Shown one piece after another: positions 51,380-63,599 of a stretch of DNA of 64,000 bases. The notes beneath the pieces were generated by a model that saw only the letters and a list, made by a program, of their open reading frames with translations, did no database searches and was not told the origin of the DNA. The position numbers and the translations under genes are program-made. The DNA lies in the NCBI RefSeq assembly GCF_000321225.1, contig NW_004450381.1, positions 1,692,457-1,756,456 on the forward strand, in the 5' to 3' direction. Position 1 is the first letter of the stretch. The number at the start of each line of letters is the position of its first letter. Origin of the DNA: Odobenus rosmarus divergens (lineage: Eukaryota > Chordata > Mammalia > Carnivora > Odobenidae).

Positions 51380-51859
51380 TGTATTAGTTGTCTATAGCTG
51401 AGTAACAAATTACCTTCAAACTTAGTGGCTTAAAACAATAAATATTTATTATCTCACAGTTTTCATGGGTTAAGAATCTAGGTACAGCTTAGCTGGGCTC
51501 CCCTGGCTCAAGGTTTCTCATGAGGTTGCAGTTAAGCTCCAAGGCTGAATAGGGAGGGTAGAGGAGAAAACAATTTCAAGCCCACTGAAGTGGTCATTGG
51601 CAGGCCTCAGTCCCTCCTAACACAGGCCTCTCCACAGAGCTGCTTTAAGACTTGGTGCTGGCTTCCCCTGGGTGAGAGACTTAAGAGAAACCAAGATAGA
51701 AGCTTTGGTCTTTTTGTAACCTAGTCTCAAAAGTGATATCCCATCACTGTTGCTGATTGTTTTCATTAGAAGCAAGTCACTAGGTTCAGCCCACATACAT
51801 GTGTGTGAACACCGAGAGGCAGAGATCATTGGGGGTCCTCTCAGGGGCTAACTACCACA
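51380..51859 (-). repeat. Solo LTR, ERVL/MaLR type (antisense)
   Basis: 480-bp element beginning TGTATTAGTTGTCTATAGCT and ending 'gctaactaccaca', with inner phrases 'cttagtggcttaaaacaata' and 'tttttgtaacctagtctcaa'. Perfect 5-bp target duplication CTTTG at 51,375-51,379 and 51,860-51,864. Solo LTR with no internal retroviral region. Confidence 0.75.
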
Positions 51860-51864
51860 CTTTG

Positions 51865-52680
51865 CTGGATGGATAGGATTAAAATAAGGTATAGAAAGCA
51901 ATCCAGGTAGGGGATAAGAGTGGAAGTACAAAGTTTAGAAAGGTTTCACTGGGATGATTTGTTTGGAGAAAGGCATGTGAGTAGGAGTGTAGAAGGTAAC
52001 TGAAGAGGTTGTCAGGACCCAGACTGAAATGGATTTTTAAATGTCCGGCCATAGAATTTATTTTTATCCTCAGGCTCTTGTCTATATTTCCCACATGCAA
52101 CTGTATGATTTAGAATAGAAATTGGCATGTAGTAAGTGATCAGGAAAATCTGCTGAATGAATACACCTATGAAGTTAATGTGTAGGGAGTAATGCAGAAT
52201 TGCCAGATTTGTCTTTTTAATTCTGACGGAATTCAAGCTCAAAAGAAGCCCACATAATTACTCTTGGAGCTCCCAACCAAGATTTAAACTTTGTCTCCTA
52301 TTTCTAAGGTATCATTATTCAAATTACCTAGCACATCACAAAGAATAAAGTTAAGCTTTACTCAGGGGCCTACATCTTTCCCTTGTACTAAAAGCTCTTT
52401 AAACAGTTTATCATTCTGTTGAGCTTCAGAATCTTGGTATATAGGCAAAAGAAAACAAACTTAGTGTCTAAGAGCAGACAAGGCTGGTTTCCATTCACTC
52501 AGCAATTCAAGCATAATCCATTAACTGGACAGGACAAGCTTCTAACACCTGGTCCTGACCACCAGCCACACTGCCTCCTCCCTTTGCTGGCTGGCCAGAG
52601 TGCCTCTAGGAACCATTTTTGTGCATTATCCTTCAGTATGAAGGGAGAATTTGTTCTGGGGAAGCAGAGCTGTTAGGTGA
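51865..52680. other. Unassigned intergenic sequence
   Basis: Nothing recognised in about 800 bp between two LTRs. Confidence 0.5.
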
Positions 52681-52681
52681 G

Positions 52682-53060
52682 TGTACTAGTTTGCTAGGCT
52701 GCTGTAATAAAATACCACAGAGCAGGGGGCTTAAACAGCAGAAATTTATTTCTCACAGTTCTGGAGGCTGGAAGTCCAATATCAAAGTGTCAGCAGGTTT
52801 GGTTTCTCCTACCTCTTCTCTCCTTGGCTTTGCAGATGGCCACCTTCTTGCTGTGTCCTCCCATGGCCTTTTCTCTGTGAGCACACATCCCCTGGTGTCT
52901 CTTCCTCATGGTATAAGGACACAGTCGTATTGGACTAAGGCTTTACTCTTATGACCTCATTTACTCTTAATCACCTCTTTAAAGGCCCTGTCTCCAAACA
53001 CAGTCCCCCTGGGGGTTAGGACTTAGAATCGGGGCTGGGGGCACAATCCAGTCTATGACA
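52682..53060 (-). repeat. MLT1-like solo LTR (antisense)
   Basis: 379 bp from TGTACTAGTTTGCTAGGCTG to 'ccagtctatgaca', with 'gcagatggccaccttcttgc' and 'ggccctgtctccaaacacag' typical of reversed MLT1. Near-matching 5-bp flanks GTGAG / GTGGG. No internal region. Confidence 0.8.
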
Positions 53061-53655
53061 GTGGGCAAGGTTTATTATACATGTGCTTCCCATCACCTCA
53101 TCCATCTCTTCTAAAGGAATGATATTCTCTCATTTGTAGAGATGGTGATCAATAATTCTTAAAAATTCTTCACGTCCACTGTCTCACGTGACATTACAGT
53201 AACCTCCAAGAAAGCAGAGGTGGCGGTTACCTCTCCTCTACAGAATTGGAAACCACCCAGATGAGGGTTCACAGATTCTCCCAATCACAAAGTCTAGAAT
53301 CCGGTTTCTGGCTCCTGCGCCAGTCTTCTTTATGCTCGGCTTTGGAGTTATCTGCTCTTGACCACTCAGGAGCAGCCCATGAAGCATCCCTACCTAGGTT
53401 CTAACTGCCCACATCTTCTTCCTCCTGCCCTCCTCCATCAAAATTTACCCACCTTTCAAGGTCCTTCCATTTGATTTTCAAAGTGACAACTAGATGGCTG
53501 AAAAAAAAAACAAAAAACAACCCTATTGTTAATGATCCACGTTGATTTGTTAGTGAGAGATTACTTAGGGGGGATCCTGGCCAAACAGATTAACAATCTA
53601 TATTTTATAGCTTGCAAAACATTTTCTTCACATACCACATCTAACTTACTTCCAT
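53060..53655. other. Unassigned intergenic sequence
   Basis: No repeat or gene recognised. Confidence 0.5.
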
Positions 53656-53815
53656 TCTAACCAAAATTCTGTGAAGTAGATGCTATTATTATCCCTGCTT
53701 TTTAGAAAAAGAAACAGCCTCAGAGATTAGGTAGCCAGCCTAAAATCACACAGGCAAGTAACAGAGGGGGAACTTGAACCAAATGCTATGTGTTCTTTTT
53801 ACTTTATCTTACTCC
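53655..53815 (-). repeat. MIR SINE relic
   Basis: 'gtagatgctattattatccc', 'agaaacagcctcagagatta', 'aaaatcacacaggcaagtaa'. Clear reversed MIR. Confidence 0.8.
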
Positions 53816-53850
53816 ACTGCCAAACTTCACCAGTTCGTTCAGAATAGTAT

Positions 53851-54030
53851 TTTTTTTTAAAGATTTTATTTATTCATTTGAGACACAGAGATAGAGCATG
53901 AGCAGGGGGAGAGGGAGAAGCAGGCTCCCCGCTGAGCCAGGAGCCTGATGTGGGGTGCGATCCCAGGACCCTGGGATCATGACCTGTACCAAAGGCAGAC
54001 GCTTAACCATCTGAGCCACCCAGGCGCCCC
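53851..54030 (-). repeat. CanSINE, reverse
   Basis: Close in sequence to the copy at 39,697 (both have 'tgagacacagagatagag'). TSD 'cagaatagtat' (53,840-53,850) and 'cagaacagtat' (54,031-54,041). Confidence 0.95.
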
Positions 54031-54299
54031 CAGAACAGTATCTTGTTACACTGATGTTTTCCTCTATATATTCCGAGATGTGGCCCCTTCCCTTCCCTGT
54101 CTAATCTGTGCTGACCTACCATCTACTGAGCTTCCACAGTGTTGGGACTTGAGTCCAGTTCCTTTCCTATTTACCTGGGGTGACCACAAAGACTTTTTTT
54201 CCTTTTCACTAGGCTTTTGTTTCTTCATCTGTAGTTAATTTCATTGACTGGGGTCATTTTCTGGTTTGAAGAGTCTAATGAACTGTCTTTATCTTCCAT

Positions 54300-54780
54300 T
54301 TCACTCATTCGTCAAATAGGTATTGAATACCTGCCATGTACTAGGCACGATGCTAGGTAATTTTTTTTTCCCCCTTTTTCATTTCTTTTTTAATACAAAT
54401 TTGGATCTTTGGATGTGTCCTGCCAACAGAAAACAACAATAGCAGAGAAAACACGAAAGAATGGAAAATAAGAAAGGAAAAAACCCTCCTCAAAAGGTTC
54501 TTCTCCTCCTCACCCCTTACACATTTGGGACCATAGCAGGTTTACGGAATGCAATATACAGTCAACAGAGAACAAGACAGACACCGTCCCTGGCCTCAGG
54601 GAGTTTACTGTCTTACCTGCTAGCAATGGACCCTTGAGATCATGGAGTCAAGTCCTTTAACTAAAGAGAAAAGTGAGCCATGAGGGTGAGTAAACTGTCC
54701 AGGGTCACAAAGCAGTAAGTGTCAGAGGGGGATCTAGGAAGCTGGGTCTTTTCGTTCCTAGTTTAGGGTGTTTTTCTTCC
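54300..54780. repeat. Ancient repeat pieces, including a reversed MIR
   Basis: About 54,300-54,360 and 54,560-54,620 share the 'tgccatgtactaggcacgat' / 'gacagacaccgtccctggcc tcagggagtttac' pattern of an old repeat. 54,620-54,780 resembles reversed MIR ('gtaaactgtccagggtcaca aagcagtaag'). Confidence 0.5.
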
Positions 54781-55430
54781 ACACAATACCTTGTTTTGAG
54801 ATCTGGCCCCATGCTGTGCCACCCCTCACTGTGGTAGCTGACAACAGGACTCAGTCTCAGAAACTTCCCCTGTGGAGTCTCCATTTCAACCTCCAGAAGC
54901 AGAAACTTTCCAGTTTTCACTGAAATTTAAGACACAAGTGTCTAAGAATCAAAATCTGATGTTCCGGGTATGAACCAACCCAGAAGCAGGACTGCCTTCT
55001 CATTCTTTTCATGCTGCCAGCGCCAGAGTCTATCACTTAGCAGAGCGCATAGTTTTCTGTCCCACTCACTACATTTCTATCCCTTGCTCTTCTCCAAATT
55101 AGGACCTGAAGCAGCCGGCTGTAGATCTAGGCCCTGTGCACTCGGCATTCTATAGACATTTATTCACAAAACCCTCACAGCATTGCCCAAGGTGAGACGC
55201 TGAGAGTTAGGCTAAGCAACTAAGTCATTGAGGCAGCAGTAAGCACAGGTGTGGGATTAGCCCCCATGCTACCTCCCTAATGGAAGCACCTTCACACATG
55301 TGTTTCGCATGACCTGCGGCAGCTCAGCAAACCTGGCACCAGCAGGTTAGCACATAGATGTGGGACACCTGCTGGCTCTGTAGGCCCTCAGTGTTAATGT
55401 CACACTACTCGTTCACCACACTCATTTTTA
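54780..55430. other. Unassigned intergenic sequence
   Basis: No repeat family or gene recognised. Confidence 0.5.
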
Positions 55431-55640
55431 AATTATTTTTTAAATTTTATCAACTTTATACCAGGCACATAATTTAAAAAGTCAACCAGTTCTACAAGGT
55501 TAATTAAGACAAAGAGCAGTCCTCGGCCTCTCTCCACCTACTCCCCTCCCCCCATTTCCCTTTCCCTAGAGGGACCATTTTCAACTTGTTTAAGTAATTC
55601 TTTTACCTATCTATAAATAACATGTTTGTGTTGCTACTTC
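55430..55640 (-). repeat. Probable old L1 fragment (antisense)
   Basis: 'ataatttaaaaagtcaacca', a CT-rich block and 'gagggaccattttcaacttg' resemble the piece at 24,690-24,990. Family by phrase only. Confidence 0.4.
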
Positions 55641-56189
55641 CTGATTTTTCAGTTCAGGCGTTATCTGTTGACTTCCCACAATGGGAGGTGAGGATTCAGC
55701 TCCCTTTTCTCCACTCCCCCCTTTTATGCACATGCACGCTTCCCAGGCCCCCTTACTCTCTTATATAGTTATATGGTAATTTTTGGTAGATCAATAATTA
55801 GTGCCCTTGTTATTATGACAATGTAATGCCACTCACAGCTAAGCCACATAGTCAACCATGATTGTTTCTCCTTCACAACATTATCTTCTTGTTTGATTAT
55901 TTTGTTTTTTCATACACGTAGGTTTCTAAGATCTTATTACTAATTGACATTAAACTCTGCCAATTACCACAGTGTCTTCTCAGTTTGTTCTTGAGAAGGT
56001 CTCTTGGAGCCTTCTCTCCTGCTGGAGAGCTGGGGGAGACCGCACAGCTGCCACCCTGGAACCTCCCTTTACTACCATCTGGGGAATTCCCTTGCCTCTT
56101 TCCTGTGTTGGATCACCTGTTTCTGGATCCTGTGTCTTCTCATTTCCTGCTTTCTTCCCTCTTTTTGATGACATATTTTCCACAACTTC

Positions 56190-56730
56190 CTGAGAGTTCA
56201 TGAGAGGGAAATTTTTTGAAATCATGTGTGTCAGACTGCCTCAGAACGTTGATAGCCTGGCTCCATTGTCTTCTAGCTTCCAGGGCTGTGGTTGAGGCCA
56301 AAGCCCTTTTTGCATGTGACCTTGTAGGATTTCTTTGTCCCCCGTGTTAAGAAATTTCACAGTGACATACCTATTGCGCTGGCCACTCAGTGGCCCTTTC
56401 AATCTGAAAACTCATGACCTTTGATTCTGGAGTGTTTTCTGGAATTAGTTTGTATCCTTTGTTGTGTTTCTAAAACTCCTGTGATTCAGCTATTCGGATG
56501 AATTTCTTATCTGTTCTTTCCTAGTTTCTATCCCTTTTTGCTCTACTTTCTGGGAAATTTCCTCAATCTGTCTTCTAATCCTTTCATTAAGGTTTTCATT
56601 TCTGATGTCATAATTTTTCTTTCTAAGAGTTCCCATTGGAGACTTTGCCCTTGGGGGGAAAAATCCCTCTTTATGGAGTTTTAGATATAGTGAAATTAGT
56701 TGCATGTATTTAAGCCATTATTTTTGCCCA
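56190..56730 (-). repeat. HAL1-type LINE relic (antisense)
   Basis: Reverse complement of the element at 17,960-19,800: 'ctccattgtcttctagcttc cagggctgtgg', 'gaaatttcacagtgacatac', 'tgctctactttctgggaaat ttcctcaatctg'. On the minus strand 56,705-56,490 still reads a broken coiled-coil-like stretch (RRQIEEISQKVEQK). Not a host gene. Confidence 0.65.
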
Positions 56731-57029
56731 ATATCTCTATATATGCCGATTATTTAATAATTCCTGCCTTGTATTTGTATCAAATCCTTTAGGCTTTAAT
56801 AATGGTTTTCTATTGGTTTATATATTTGACCCTTACAATGGAGACTGTGATATCTGGATAGGACCTTGGGATTGTCTAGTTCATCTTTATCAGTTTACGG
56901 AGAGAGTACCTGATTCTCAGAGAGATGAGGTGTGCTCTTGGAAAACACTTGTTTCTGCCAGAATCTACCAGAGGTATGTGAGATGGATTATTTGGCAGGC
57001 ATACAGTACTCATAGTTTGTTTTTTTTTT

Positions 57030-57300
57030 CACTCTTTTCCAAAAAATGTTATTGCGGTATAACTGAAATGCAATCAGTAAACTGCACATACTTAATGTGT
57101 ATGATTTGATAAGTTTGGGCCCATCTATACACTACTGAAACCATCATCATAATCAGGATACTGATCACCTCCCAATGTTTCCCTATGCCCCTTGTCATTT
57201 CTCCTTCTTACCTACCCCCAACCCTTCCCAGGCAACCACAGATCTGTTTTCAGTCATTATAGATTAGTTTACATTTGCTAGATATAAATGTAATCTTTTG
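57030..57300 (-). repeat. Old L1 3'-end fragment (antisense)
   Basis: 'ttattgcggtataactgaaa tgcaatcag', 'gggcccatctatacactact gaaaccatcatca', 'ccaggcaaccacagatctgt'. A long clean stretch of the antisense L1M 3' UTR. Confidence 0.75.
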
Positions 57301-57339
57301 GTGGGAGGGGTGAAGGGTGGGGGGTCTGGCTTTTTTTTT

Positions 57340-59425
57340 TTTTTTTTTACATGTAGATTTTCTGGGTATTTTGGAGGCTATACCTAACTTTCCAGGTGGA
57401 AAGTCTTTACCAGCTCTACCTCCTTCTACATCCTTTCTCTTCTGCACCTTCCCATCTTCCCTCTCCCGGCCGTAAGGGCTGCTGCCTGCAATGTTCTTGT
57501 TTTCTCCTTTCCATCCAAGCCTGTTCTCAGGAAAGGACCAATGTATTCCATTCACATTGAGGTGACTGATAAGGATTTTATATGTGTGATTTGGGCGATT
57601 GTACAGAAGACAAAACCTACATTTGAATTCTGCCAAAGAAATAAAGCTGTAATGATGGATTTTTAAGCATGAGCAAATAGGTTTGGAAGAGATTTTTGGA
57701 CAAGGGCATCCCCTGAAAGTACCTCTGAAAGTATACCCCATGTAACAGAGTCCTTGTGTAAGACTGACTCTGCCTGTAGACAGGCAGGATGAATTGAAAT
57801 CCCCTCTGGTCCCATTCAGAATTTTGGTTTCCTGAAATGTCAGCCATTTAGGAGCTAAGAAAAGAACTCATCTTGCTGGCTTTCCTTCCTTTTGGTCTAT
57901 TTGGCAGAGAAAACAGTCCTATGTAGATGAAAGCTCACTCAGAAGGGCAGGGCCTCCTGTGTTTGGTCCTCTTGTCTCTGGTCCAGGTGAAAGGAGGTCC
58001 ATCACGGGCGGAGGAGCCTGGCAAACCAGCCTGGCTCTGAAGTTGTCTTGCCTGTCTCGCTTCTCTTCTTACTGATTTTCACATTTAATTTTTAATTCCT
58101 CATTAATTAATTCACATTTAATTCTTAACAACATTGTGAAGCAAGAGAATAGGACATATTTCTCTATTTTCAAAATGAGAAAAGAGAGAGAGTATAACTT
58201 GCTCAACTTCAAAGCCTTTATCAGCACAAGCCCTGTCCGTGGGGAACCCCAGGCTACCTGCCTGCCCATGATGGGGAACATGGTGGGGTGAAACCTCTCA
58301 TCCACAACAGAGGAGTCAGGGCAGGGAGCAGAGTCCCCCAGCACAAACATTCCCAGTTGTTATTCCTTTCTCCATTCCCTATGTGACCATCCCCCTAGGG
58401 ATTATCATCACTTCCCATGGCCTATAGGAAAAAGCAGCTAGCCTAGGAGGGGAAGACAAGGCAATAGTCCCCAAGAGTCTGTGGGAAGGGACCTATCAGA
58501 CATTTCCTTGTGAGCAGGAAGCTCAGCTCAGCACAGAGTTTCGGGTTAAAGAGGAGGACAGGCAGGTTAAGGAGGAAGAGAGACTCAGTTTGATATTTGT
58601 TGAGTATGGACTCTCTGCCGAGAGGGGGCCAGACACAGTTCCTAACCTCAGGGTCCTTACAGGTCTTAAATAGTGGGAAACCCAACAGTGGTTGGGAGAG
58701 GGGGAGTTGGTTGTATAGAACCCCTCCTTCAGTAACTCAGGAAAGATATGAGGCTAGACCAGGAGAAAAGACACAGGGAAGAAATGTAGAAGACCAACTT
58801 GGCTAACTTCAATATTTTGTCAGGGTTGGCCAGCCCTGTCTCAAGGGACCCCAGACTGCCTGCTAGTGTTCCCGTGCCACAGAACTCAGTGGCACAGACG
58901 CTATAAGCAGGAGGAGGCAGGAGAAGGGAGCAGAGCTTCCAGAGTGCTGCTTCTGGTATGAGGGCCAGCACCCCCCACTCACCACCATGCTTTGTTTATC
59001 TGCAATGGCAAAACTCTCCACGTCCGTTTTTTTGTTTTTACAAATTGGACATCCCATGCTCCTTTTAGCCAGAGGGCAGGCATTTTTGCATCCTGAGAAT
59101 AATAAAAAGTTAATTTCTCCCTTACTTCATGTATTTGTATTTTCTTATCTTTTATTTCACTTGATTCTATTAATGAGCTCATGTGATAGCCAGGCAGCTC
59201 ATGTGATTATTGGCATCAACCAGACCACACCACTGAGACTCAGAGTTTGACTTACTGAGTCACGTGGAACATTATTGGTAAAGTCAGATCCAAACATTTC
59301 ACCAGCCAGAAGGGGTGGTAGCAGCTGAGGCCACAACAATCTGAGGTTGTGTGAGGAACAGAGTGCCCCCATGCTGAGAGGTGGGATAAATTCTGTATTT
59401 ACCATTCTCTGAGATTATCTGTAGC
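57340..59425. other. Unassigned intergenic sequence
   Basis: Begins after an 18-T run at about 57,332-57,349. About 2 kb with no repeat family or gene recognised. The minus-strand 163-codon frame at 57,250-57,741 runs into the L1 fragment and a T run. Confidence 0.5.
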
Positions 59426-59429
59426 CTTA

Positions 59430-59600
59430 CAGCATACAAGGAGTCAGAAGGCCAGGGTTCCCGTTCTAATTCTGCCAGTCATGGGCTGTGAGAACTTAGC
59501 ATGACTCAACCTTTTTGGGTCTTTGGTTTCTCATCTGTAACGTCAGCATTAAAAGGACCCAGGAATGTTTTAAGAGGAAGCTGCATGTAAATGATCTCAT
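59430..59600 (+). repeat. MIR SINE relic
   Basis: 'agaaggccagggttcccgtt ctaattctgccag', 'tttctcatctgtaacgtcag'. Forward MIR. Confidence 0.65.
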
Positions 59601-60009
59601 TAAGATTTACTGAGCTAAAAGTGAGGGAAAGGACAACAGCCATGAGCATTGGCACTAAAGGTAGGAATTCAAAGTATGGTCTAGAAATAGCTAGAGACAT
59701 TTAACTTGGAGTACAGAGTAAGTGTTGATATATCAAGTTCATTCATTTTGTCTTCCATATGATAGTTCCTTGAAGGGACAGATTGCAGTTTATATATCCA
59801 TTCTACTTCTGAGAGTTGCTTCAACTTTTTAGTATTACACTGACACAATGAACACCTCTGTGCATGGTTTTGTTTATATATGTGTGTGTCTTTATTATAT
59901 TGTATGTTTTTATTGAAGATTGAGGCCTAGAAATAGAAAATGCCAGGTCATAGGGTATTCACAGCTTCACCTATTGCATATTTCTATCTCCTCATCTCCC
60001 CACCAATAC

Positions 60010-60610
60010 TTTAAAAAAATTAAAATTTCAGTTTTATTATGACAAAAACAATACAAATCCTGAGCAGTCAAAAGAAGAGATGCATAGGGTGTGGTCTGGG
60101 AGGGCCCCAAACTTGAAACTTCTGTGCTGTCTCCCCATGGAGTCAGGAGGAATCACCCTCCCAGCACATCAGTGTATAACAATATGCACCGAGTATTATT
60201 AATCAGGGACCATGCCTTATCCAGTGTTCACTGTCACCCAAGCTTTGGTGTCTAGAGTTTTACTTTTTTTTTTTTTTTTAAGACTATTTATTTATTTGAG
60301 AGCGAGAGAGAAAGAGATAAAGCATGAGCTGGGTGAGGGGCAGAGGGAGAAGCAGACTCCCTGCTCTGCAGGGAGCCTGATGTGGGGCTTGATCCAGGGA
60401 CTCTGGGATCACAACCTGAGCTAAAGGCAGACACTTAACCGACTGAGCCACCCAGGTGCCCCCAGAGTTTTACTTTTATTGGGCTTTCATTACACAGGCT
60501 CATTGAATTCAGTCCCCAGGCCTCCCTCTCCCTTCCCTGAAGGTCACACTTAAAGCCCCAACCCCCTAATCACATGATTGAACCCCACCAACACTTAATT
60601 TGTTGAGTAA
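60010..60610. repeat. Possible ancient LTR-type repeat, split by a CanSINE
   Basis: 'accatgccttatccagtgtt cactgtcacccaag' and 'attgggctttcattacacag gctcattgaattc' are phrases of an old mammalian repeat, probably an LTR. Family not certain. The SINE at 60,268-60,463 interrupts it. Confidence 0.4.
60268..60463 (-). repeat. CanSINE, reverse
   Basis: Complete copy. Perfect 14-bp TSD 'agagttttactttt' at 60,254-60,267 and 60,464-60,477. Confidence 0.96.
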
Positions 60611-61000
60611 CTATGAATGGCTGCAAAATATATTTTAATTTGCCTCTCCCTAATTACTAATGAGATTGAACTTCTTTGTCATTTTTTAAACTTTCTTTTA
60701 TTGAATATATTTGACACGTAACATTGTATGTTTAAGGTGTACAGTTAGTTACTTCAATACATTTTTATATTGTGATATGATTGCTGATGTGGGGATATTT
60801 ATCATATCACATAATTATAGTACAATTTTATTATCTTTATCATTATACTGTACATTAGATCTCTATGGCTTATTTACTACTCATTACAGGTTTGTACCCT
60901 TAAGCCCCATCAATCTTATCCCCCCAACTCCTAGCCCTTGGTAACCACCATTTACTCTCTGTTTTTTACAGGCTTAACTTTTTTAAAATTTTAATTTTTT

Positions 61001-61201
61001 AATTTTTTTAATTTATTTTTTTCAAAAGATTTTATTTATTTAACAGAGAGAGAGATACAGCAAGAGAGGGAGCACAAGCAGTGGGAGTGGGAGAGGGAGA
61101 AGCAGGCTTCCCGCGGAGCAGGGAGCCCGATGCGGGGCTTGATCCCAGGACCCTGGGATCACCTGAGCTGAAGGCAGACAACTGAGCCACCCAGGCACCC
61201 C
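61001..61201 (-). repeat. CanSINE, reverse, nested in another SINE's T tract
   Basis: Bounded by 'taaaattttaatttttt' at 60,984-61,000 and 61,202-61,218, which belongs to the T-rich end of the outer SINE. Part of the A box is missing ('cagacaactgagccac'). Confidence 0.92.
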
Positions 61202-61218
61202 TAAAATTTTAATTTTTT

Positions 61219-61385
61219 TAAAAGATTTTATTTATTTGAGAGAAAGAGAGAGCACAAGCAGGGGGAGGGGCAGAGGGACAGGGAGAAGCAGACTCCCCGC
61301 TGAGCTGGGAGCCTGATGTGGGTCCTGGGATCATGACCTGAGCCAAAGGCAGACACTTAACCAGCTGAGCCACCCAAGCGCCTGG
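61219..61385 (-). repeat. CanSINE, reverse, outer element of the nest
   Basis: Its own target duplication is 'ggcttaactttttt' (60,971-60,984) and 'ggtttaacttttt' (61,386-61,398), spanning the inner SINE. It has a short deletion near the B box ('gatgtgggtcctgggatcat'). Confidence 0.92.
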
Positions 61386-62100
61386 TTTAACTTTTTAAGA
61401 TTCCACATATAAGTGTTATCATACAGTACTTGTCTTCCTCTGCTTGACATAGCATTAGGTGCTCAAAATCCATCCATGTCACAAATGGCAGGATATCCTT
61501 TCTCATGGCTAAATAATATTCCATTATGTATATGTACCACATCTTCTTTATATATTCATTTGTTGATGGGTATTTGGGTTGTTTCCATATCTTGGCTATT
61601 GTGAATAATGCTGTGATAAACTTGGGAGTAAAGGTCTCTCATCGAAATCCTGTTTTCATTTCCCTTGGGGAGATATCCAGTAGTGGAATTGCTGGATTGA
61701 AGGGAGATCTATTTTTAATTTTTTGAGGAAACTCCATATTGTTTTCCATTCTAGTTAGACCAATTGACATCCCCACAAATGATGTATAAAGGGACTGAAT
61801 TTACTTTCACATGCTTATTGGTCATTTAGGTTTCTTCTAAATTACCTGATCATAACTTCACCCATTTATCTAATAGGTTTTTTTATTTTCAGAGGAGTTA
61901 TATTTTATAGACACTAATCCTTTAGTGATTACTGATTATATGCATTGCAGAAACCTTCTCCTAGTCTGTAGCTTTTCTTTGCCCTATCTTTATGTTGTTT
62001 TCATTGGGAAAAAAAAATTTTTTTAATTTCAATTAGTCAATTGAGCAGCATTTGGTTTTATAGCATTTGCTTTTGTGTGTTAAGAAATCCGTCTTTGCAG

Positions 62101-62295
62101 GGAGCCTGGGTGGTTCCATTGGTTAAACATCCGACTCTCGATTTCAGGTAAGGTCATGATCTCAAGGGTGTGGAATCAAGCCCCACATTGGGCTCCATGC
62201 TCAGCATGAAGTCGGCTTGAGGATTTCTCTCCCTCTCCCTCTGCCCTTCCCCTCTTGTGCTCTTTCTCTCTCAAATAAATAAATCTTTAAAAAAT
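62101..62295 (+). repeat. CanSINE, diverged, inside the antisense L1
   Basis: 'ggagcctgggtggttccatt' head, decayed B box. TSD 'aaatccgtctttgc' (62,085-62,098) against 'aaatccatttttgc' (62,296-62,309). Confidence 0.92.
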
Positions 62296-63599
62296 AAATC
62301 CATTTTTGCCCAGAGATCATAAAGATATTTTCTGATATTTGCTTTTAAAAGCGTTAAAGTTTTTTTCCCACTTGTATTTTGTTCTCAGCTTTGCTATCAC
62401 ATATCCAAACTCCATTTTCTTAGAATCATTTAATGAATACTCCTTTTTTCTGTGGCTTGTGATGTGACCTCTACCACATGACACATTTCCATACACAGAC
62501 AAGTTTGCATCTAACCTTTATACCCCATTTGCTCTGTTCTTTGCCTGTTCCTGTACCACATTATTTTAATTACTTAGACTTTAGGCTTTAGGTATGTTAG
62601 GACAAATTTTCATACTCTTCAATAGGAAGAAAATTATTGTGGCTCTTCTTGCCCTTTTTCTTTTCACACAATCTTTTGGATCCAAATTGTCAAATTTCAT
62701 GAAAAATTCTATCAGGATTTTTAAGGGAATTGTACTTGATCTCCAGACTGATTTGGAAATAATTGTGTTTTATGATACTGACTCATCCCATCCATGATCA
62801 TGGCCCATCTTCGTTGATTGGAGTCTTCTTTTGTGTGTATATTTGTCAGATTTATCCAAGGTACCTTCTAGTTTTTGTTGCTGTTATAAATGATATATTT
62901 TAAAATTACTTCTTATAGTAGTTTTTGCTGGTAAATAGAAACACTATTGATTTTTTTATATTGATTATATCCAACAGACTTGGTGAAGTCTCATTAGTTC
63001 CATTAATACTCCAAAGACATTTTTTGGATTTTTCTATATAGATAGTTAATTCATCTGCAAATAGTATCACTTTTTTTCTCTTTCCAGTCTTACATCTTTT
63101 CTTTTCATGTCTTATTGTGATCTCTAGGACCTTTAGTACAATATTGTATAGAATAATGTGTTTGGTCTTTACTAGAAAGAAAAGTCTAATATTCCACCAT
63201 TGAGTATGATGTTTGATATATAGTTTTGAAAAATCCCCTTTATTGAGTTAAGAAAATACTTTTATATTTCTGGTTTGCTAAGAGTTTTCACTATGAATGG
63301 ATGTTGAATTTTAAATCAAAATCATTTTCTCCACCTATTGTGAAACTCCTGTAATGTTCTTTAATTTATCAACATGAATAACACTGATTTGTTATCTACT
63401 GTTAAGCCATCCTTGCATTCCTGGGATGAACGCTAATGAGTCATGATTTAGATTATTTTATATATTGCTGGATATCGTTTGCTAATATTGAATATTTTAT
63501 ACCTATATTCATGAATAATATTGGTCTTAAATTTTCCTCTCATGCCTTTCTTATAATACATACAGATGTAAATATACTTTTTTTTTTGAGGATTAGAGT

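Larger units (their letters stand above)
60690..63570 (-). repeat. Long L1 (antisense), 3' UTR into ORF2, with three SINEs inside
   Basis: Reads backward from the L1 3' UTR ('ggtaaccaccatttactctc') through the ORF2 end ('gggttgtttccatatcttgg', 'gatatccagtagtggaattg ctgg') to ORF2 ('catccttgcattcctgggat'). About 2.3 kb of L1 once SINEs are subtracted. Frames are broken, so it is inactive. Confidence 0.8.
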
